This document shows, piece by piece, positions 5,944-7,875 of a stretch of 7,875 nt of DNA. Within the stretch, counting starts at the first letter, position 1, and each line of letters starts with the position of its first letter. The position numbers and the translations under genes were made by a program. The notes under the pieces are model-generated. The model ran no database searches. It saw only the letters and a program-made list of their open reading frames with translations, and had not been told where the DNA came from. Origin of the DNA: an uncultured Anaerolineae bacterium (GTDB lineage: Bacteria; Chloroflexota; Anaerolineae; Anaerolineales; Villigracilaceae); assembly GCA_903882765.1 (NCBI GenBank), contig CAIRYE010000255.1, forward strand, positions 1 through 7,875, written 5' to 3'.

Positions 5944-6097
5944 ATTTTCCTTTGGAATATATAAGATTGGCAATAAACAATTGTTCTTGGGAAAGCATTT
6001 TTTGTGATACATTCAAGCGATATAAAGAACGATGCTTGGATATTTTTAAATTATTATAAAATCAAAATAGAAATTTATTTTATGAAAAGGACGTGTT
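5944..6097. promoter_or_regulatory. Divergent intergenic region between the b5/GH13 unit and the FTCD gene
   Basis: This 154-bp AT-rich gap must hold promoters for both directions. Around 6050-6061 TTATAAAAT-like bases could serve as a -10 on the + strand, and the same place reads TATAAT on the minus strand. Neither has a convincing -35 at normal distance, so I do not assign start sites. CAAGC and GCTTG (about 6016-6039) form a weak 5-bp inverted repeat with a 14-nt centre. No riboswitch-like conserved structure was recognised. Confidence 0.35.
6085..6091 (+). promoter_or_regulatory. Ribosome binding site of the FTCD gene
   Basis: AAAAGGA ends 6 nt before the ATG at 6098, which supports this start. 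A nearby ATG at 6082 would open only a 10-codon frame ending past the real start and is probably incidental. Confidence 0.7.
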
Positions 6098-7639
6098 ATG
6101 AAACAGATCGTTGAATGTATCCCGAATTTTTCAGAAGGCCGCCGGCCAGAGATCATTGCCCAGATCATCGAGGCTGCCAAGAGCGCGGGTGTGTTGATCC
6201 TAGATGCTTCATCAGATGCTGATCATAATCGTACTGTTCTCAGTTTTGCGGGGACACCATCGCAAGTTGAAGAGGCGGCATTTCTAGCCATTAAAATGGC
6301 TGCCAGCTTAATCGATCTTGACCAACACCAAGGTGAGCATCCAAGAATGGGCGCGACCGATGTTGTGCCTTTTGTTCCGATCAGCGGTGTATCACTCGCA
6401 GAATGTGTAGCAATAGCGAAACGGCTTGGGGCACGAGTGGGAAGCGAGTTATCGATACCCGTTTATTTGTACGAGGCAGCGGCGACTCGCCCAGAACGCA
6501 CCAATTTGGAGAATGTCCGAAGAGGTCAATATGAAGGGATCAAGGTTGAGATCGAAACCAAGCCAGAGCGTTTTCCTGATTTTGGTCCGGCAAAAATGGG
6601 CAGCGCAGGGGCTACTGTCATTGGCGCTCGTACCGCTTTAGTTGCCTTCAATGTGTATCTCACCACTTCTGATGTGACGATAGCCAAACAGATCGCGAAG
6701 GCAATGCGTCATTCTTCAGGTGGTTTCAGGTATTTAAAAGCGGCGGGTTTTTTGGTGGATGGGGTTGCTCAGGTCTCCATGAACCTAACCGATTTTACGC
6801 AAACACCGATCGCGCGTGTAGTTGAAACAATTCGCAGGGAAGCGCAGCGGTACGGGGTAGGTATTCATCACTCCGAATTAGTCGGGTTAATTCCACAAGA
6901 CGCCTTGGTTGATGCGGCTGTTTGGTATACCCAACTGGATCAGTTCTCAAAAGATCAGATTTTGGAACAGCGTTTAGGTAACACAGACGAAGCACCAACC
7001 GAGGCGGCGATCGCTGTAGACTCCAATGGAGAAGATTTTATCCAGAAGTTAGCGGCGACTACGCCAACACCAGGGGGTGGTTCCGCGGGTGCTTATGCCG
7101 GCGCGATGGCGGCTGGTTTGGTCAGTATGGTTGCTGGATCTACAATTGGAAAAAAGAAATATTTCGAAGTTGAAGCTGAAATGAACCTAACCTTAGGCGA
7201 ATCCGAATCGTTGCGGAAAGAACTTTTCGCTGGGGTCTCCGAAGATTCCGCTGCGTTTGATGTAGTGATGAATGCCTATAAATTACCGAAAGACTCACCT
7301 GAAACTGAAGCGGTAAGGGAATTTGAGATCGAAAAGGCGACCCTGAACGCCGCCATTATCCCACTTGGTGCTGCTAAAAAAGCGATACGGGTTATGGAGC
7401 TGGCGATCAATATGATGCTTCACGGAAATGTGAACGCGATCAGCGATGCGGCTTCCGCGGTAGCTTTGGGAAACGCGGCGGTAACATCCTCCGCCCTCAA
7501 TGTGCGAATAAATGTAAATGGCTTGAAAGATAAAACAGCAGGTCAGGCTTTGTTAGTTGAGATTTCAGGGATCGAACAGAAAGCAAGAATACTAATTGAC
7601 GCAGTGCAGCCAATTTTAAAAGATCGAGCGGGTTTTTAG
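6098..7639 (+). CDS. ftcD: Bifunctional glutamate formimidoyltransferase / formimidoyltetrahydrofolate cyclodeaminase
   Basis: The 513 residues contain both enzymes in one chain, close to the 541 of the human protein. The N-terminal formiminotransferase (about 1-300) starts with VECIPNFSEGR (5-15) and carries GEHPRMGATDVVPF (79-92); His81 corresponds to the catalytic His82 of the mammalian enzyme. It moves the formimino group from N-formimino-L-glutamate to tetrahydrofolate. The cyclodeaminase (about 312-513) has TPTPGGGSAGAYAGAMA (322-338) and NAISDAASAVALGNAA (446-461) with Asp450. It converts the product to 5,10-methenyl-THF and ammonia; fusion lets the polyglutamyl folate pass between sites. 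This ends one branch of histidine degradation and feeds one-carbon pools. No hut gene is in the window, so FIGLU supply cannot be judged here. Cytosolic. A good Shine-Dalgarno precedes the ATG, and both domains look intact. Confidence 0.96.
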   Translation: MKQIVECIPNFSEGRRPEIIAQIIEAAKSAGVLILDASSDADHNRTVLSFAGTPSQVEEAAFLAIKMAASLIDLDQHQGEHPRMGATDVVPFVPISGVSLAECVAIAKRLGARVGSELSIPVYLYEAAATRPERTNLENVRRGQYEGIKVEIETKPERFPDFGPAKMGSAGATVIGARTALVAFNVYLTTSDVTIAKQIAKAMRHSSGGFRYLKAAGFLVDGVAQVSMNLTDFTQTPIARVVETIRREAQRYGVGIHHSELVGLIPQDALVDAAVWYTQLDQFSKDQILEQRLGNTDEAPTEAAIAVDSNGEDFIQKLAATTPTPGGGSAGAYAGAMAAGLVSMVAGSTIGKKKYFEVEAEMNLTLGESESLRKELFAGVSEDSAAFDVVMNAYKLPKDSPETEAVREFEIEKATLNAAIIPLGAAKKAIRVMELAINMMLHGNVNAISDAASAVALGNAAVTSSALNVRINVNGLKDKTAGQALLVEISGIEQKARILIDAVQPILKDRAGF

Positions 7640-7642
7640 GCT

Positions 7643-7875
7643 GTGTCCTTTCGGTATTGTTGGGCGATCTTCCTTATTGCGGTATTGGTTTCTTGTCAAA
7701 TAAATGATCATTTGCCGATCGAAGCAAAAACCGGCAGCGCAGAGGTTGTGACGACCGTAGCGAGCGCCACGCCATCACCAAAATTTGCGGCTGAGCCTGA
7801 TTTTTTAGAGACCCAAGTAGCCATTCCTCCGATTCCCACGGTTCAGCTTTGTTTGGATGAGAATAACTGTATTTC
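7643..7875 (+). CDS. Lipoprotein of unknown function, GTG start, C-terminus beyond window
   Basis: From a GTG at 7643 the frame stays open to the edge, giving 77 residues. It encodes a clear lipoprotein signal: MSFRY, a hydrophobic stretch, then lipobox LVSC with Cys18. After Cys18 comes a low-complexity Thr/Ala/Ser/Pro linker (about 33-54) typical of surface lipoproteins. The last visible residues (VQLCLDENNCI) hold two cysteines that may begin a folded domain. I do not recognise the family. The stop of the FTCD gene is in the same frame just 3 nt upstream, so nothing earlier can be used, and no ATG in this frame would preserve the signal peptide. The Shine-Dalgarno is poor (GAGCGGG, about 11 nt upstream), so translation may rely on coupling to FTCD. 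Their link is probably positional, since one protein is cytosolic and the other extracytoplasmic. Confidence 0.72.
   Translation, partial: MSFRYCWAIFLIAVLVSCQINDHLPIEAKTGSAEVVTTVASATPSPKFAAEPDFLETQVAIPPIPTVQLCLDENNCI

Noticed and set aside
5717..6007. 96-codon + strand open frame opposite the b5-like gene
   Set aside because: It is antisense to a recognisable heme domain and has no family resemblance of its own.
5944..6012. Extra 23 residues on the b5-like protein from an ATG at 6012
   Set aside because: The residues are Cys/Lys-rich and unlike the family; a good AAAGG site lies just before the ATG at 5943.
6082..6114. Ten-codon upstream open frame overlapping the ftcD start
   Set aside because: It has no Shine-Dalgarno of its own and the following AAAAGGA is clearly the ftcD site; a leader-peptide role is not supported by any histidine-rich or regulatory codon run.
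1..7875. Mobile element, CRISPR, toxin-antitoxin or defence system
   Set aside because: I saw no transposase, integrase, direct-repeat array, tRNA or paired small toxin-like genes on either strand; the genes read as ordinary metabolic and envelope genes.

Overview
The window looks like ordinary chromosomal DNA from a free-living bacterium, with moderate GC and AT-rich intergenic gaps. My best guess is Chloroflexota, Anaerolineae-like. The main clue is the partial LysM lipoprotein at the left edge, whose post-LysM module resembles what I recall from anaerolineal envelope peptidases. A fused formiminotransferase-cyclodeaminase and Ser/Thr/Pro-rich lipoprotein linkers fit this. The assignment is inference and was not checked by a search. 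No RNA gene, mobile element, CRISPR array, integrase or defence gene is visible, and no gap between genes exceeds 300 bases (the longest is about 154).

Layout, left to right. Positions 1-730 (-) hold the N-terminal part of a LysM lipoprotein that runs off the left edge. A 141-bp divergent gap (731-871) contains a 7-bp inverted repeat next to a perfect TATAAT. An MFS permease (872-2089, +) is followed by a four-helix membrane protein of unknown function (2166-2597, +). The second gene converges, with only 1 base between stops, on a nucleoside phosphorylase (2599-3378, -). A tandem CBS-domain protein (3446-3892, -) lies upstream of the phosphorylase. A perfect 10-bp stem sits between these two.

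Next on the minus strand is a two-gene unit: a small cytochrome b5-like protein (5692-5943) and a GH13 alpha-glucosidase (3968-5677). A possible glucosidase start overlaps the b5 stop in a TAATG junction. A 154-bp divergent gap (5944-6097) separates this unit from bifunctional formimidoyltransferase-cyclodeaminase (6098-7639, +). Its stop is followed 3 bases later by a GTG-started lipoprotein gene that runs off the right edge.

Functionally this is a housekeeping and metabolic neighbourhood. It covers oligosaccharide hydrolysis in the cytosol, nucleoside salvage, histidine-derived one-carbon transfer to tetrahydrofolate, solute transport and two envelope lipoproteins. The genes do not form one evident pathway. 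I found no convincing new multi-gene system. The items most worth a second look are the b5/glucosidase coupling, the stem ahead of the phosphorylase, the unannotated GTG lipoprotein and the palindrome between the LysM and MFS genes.
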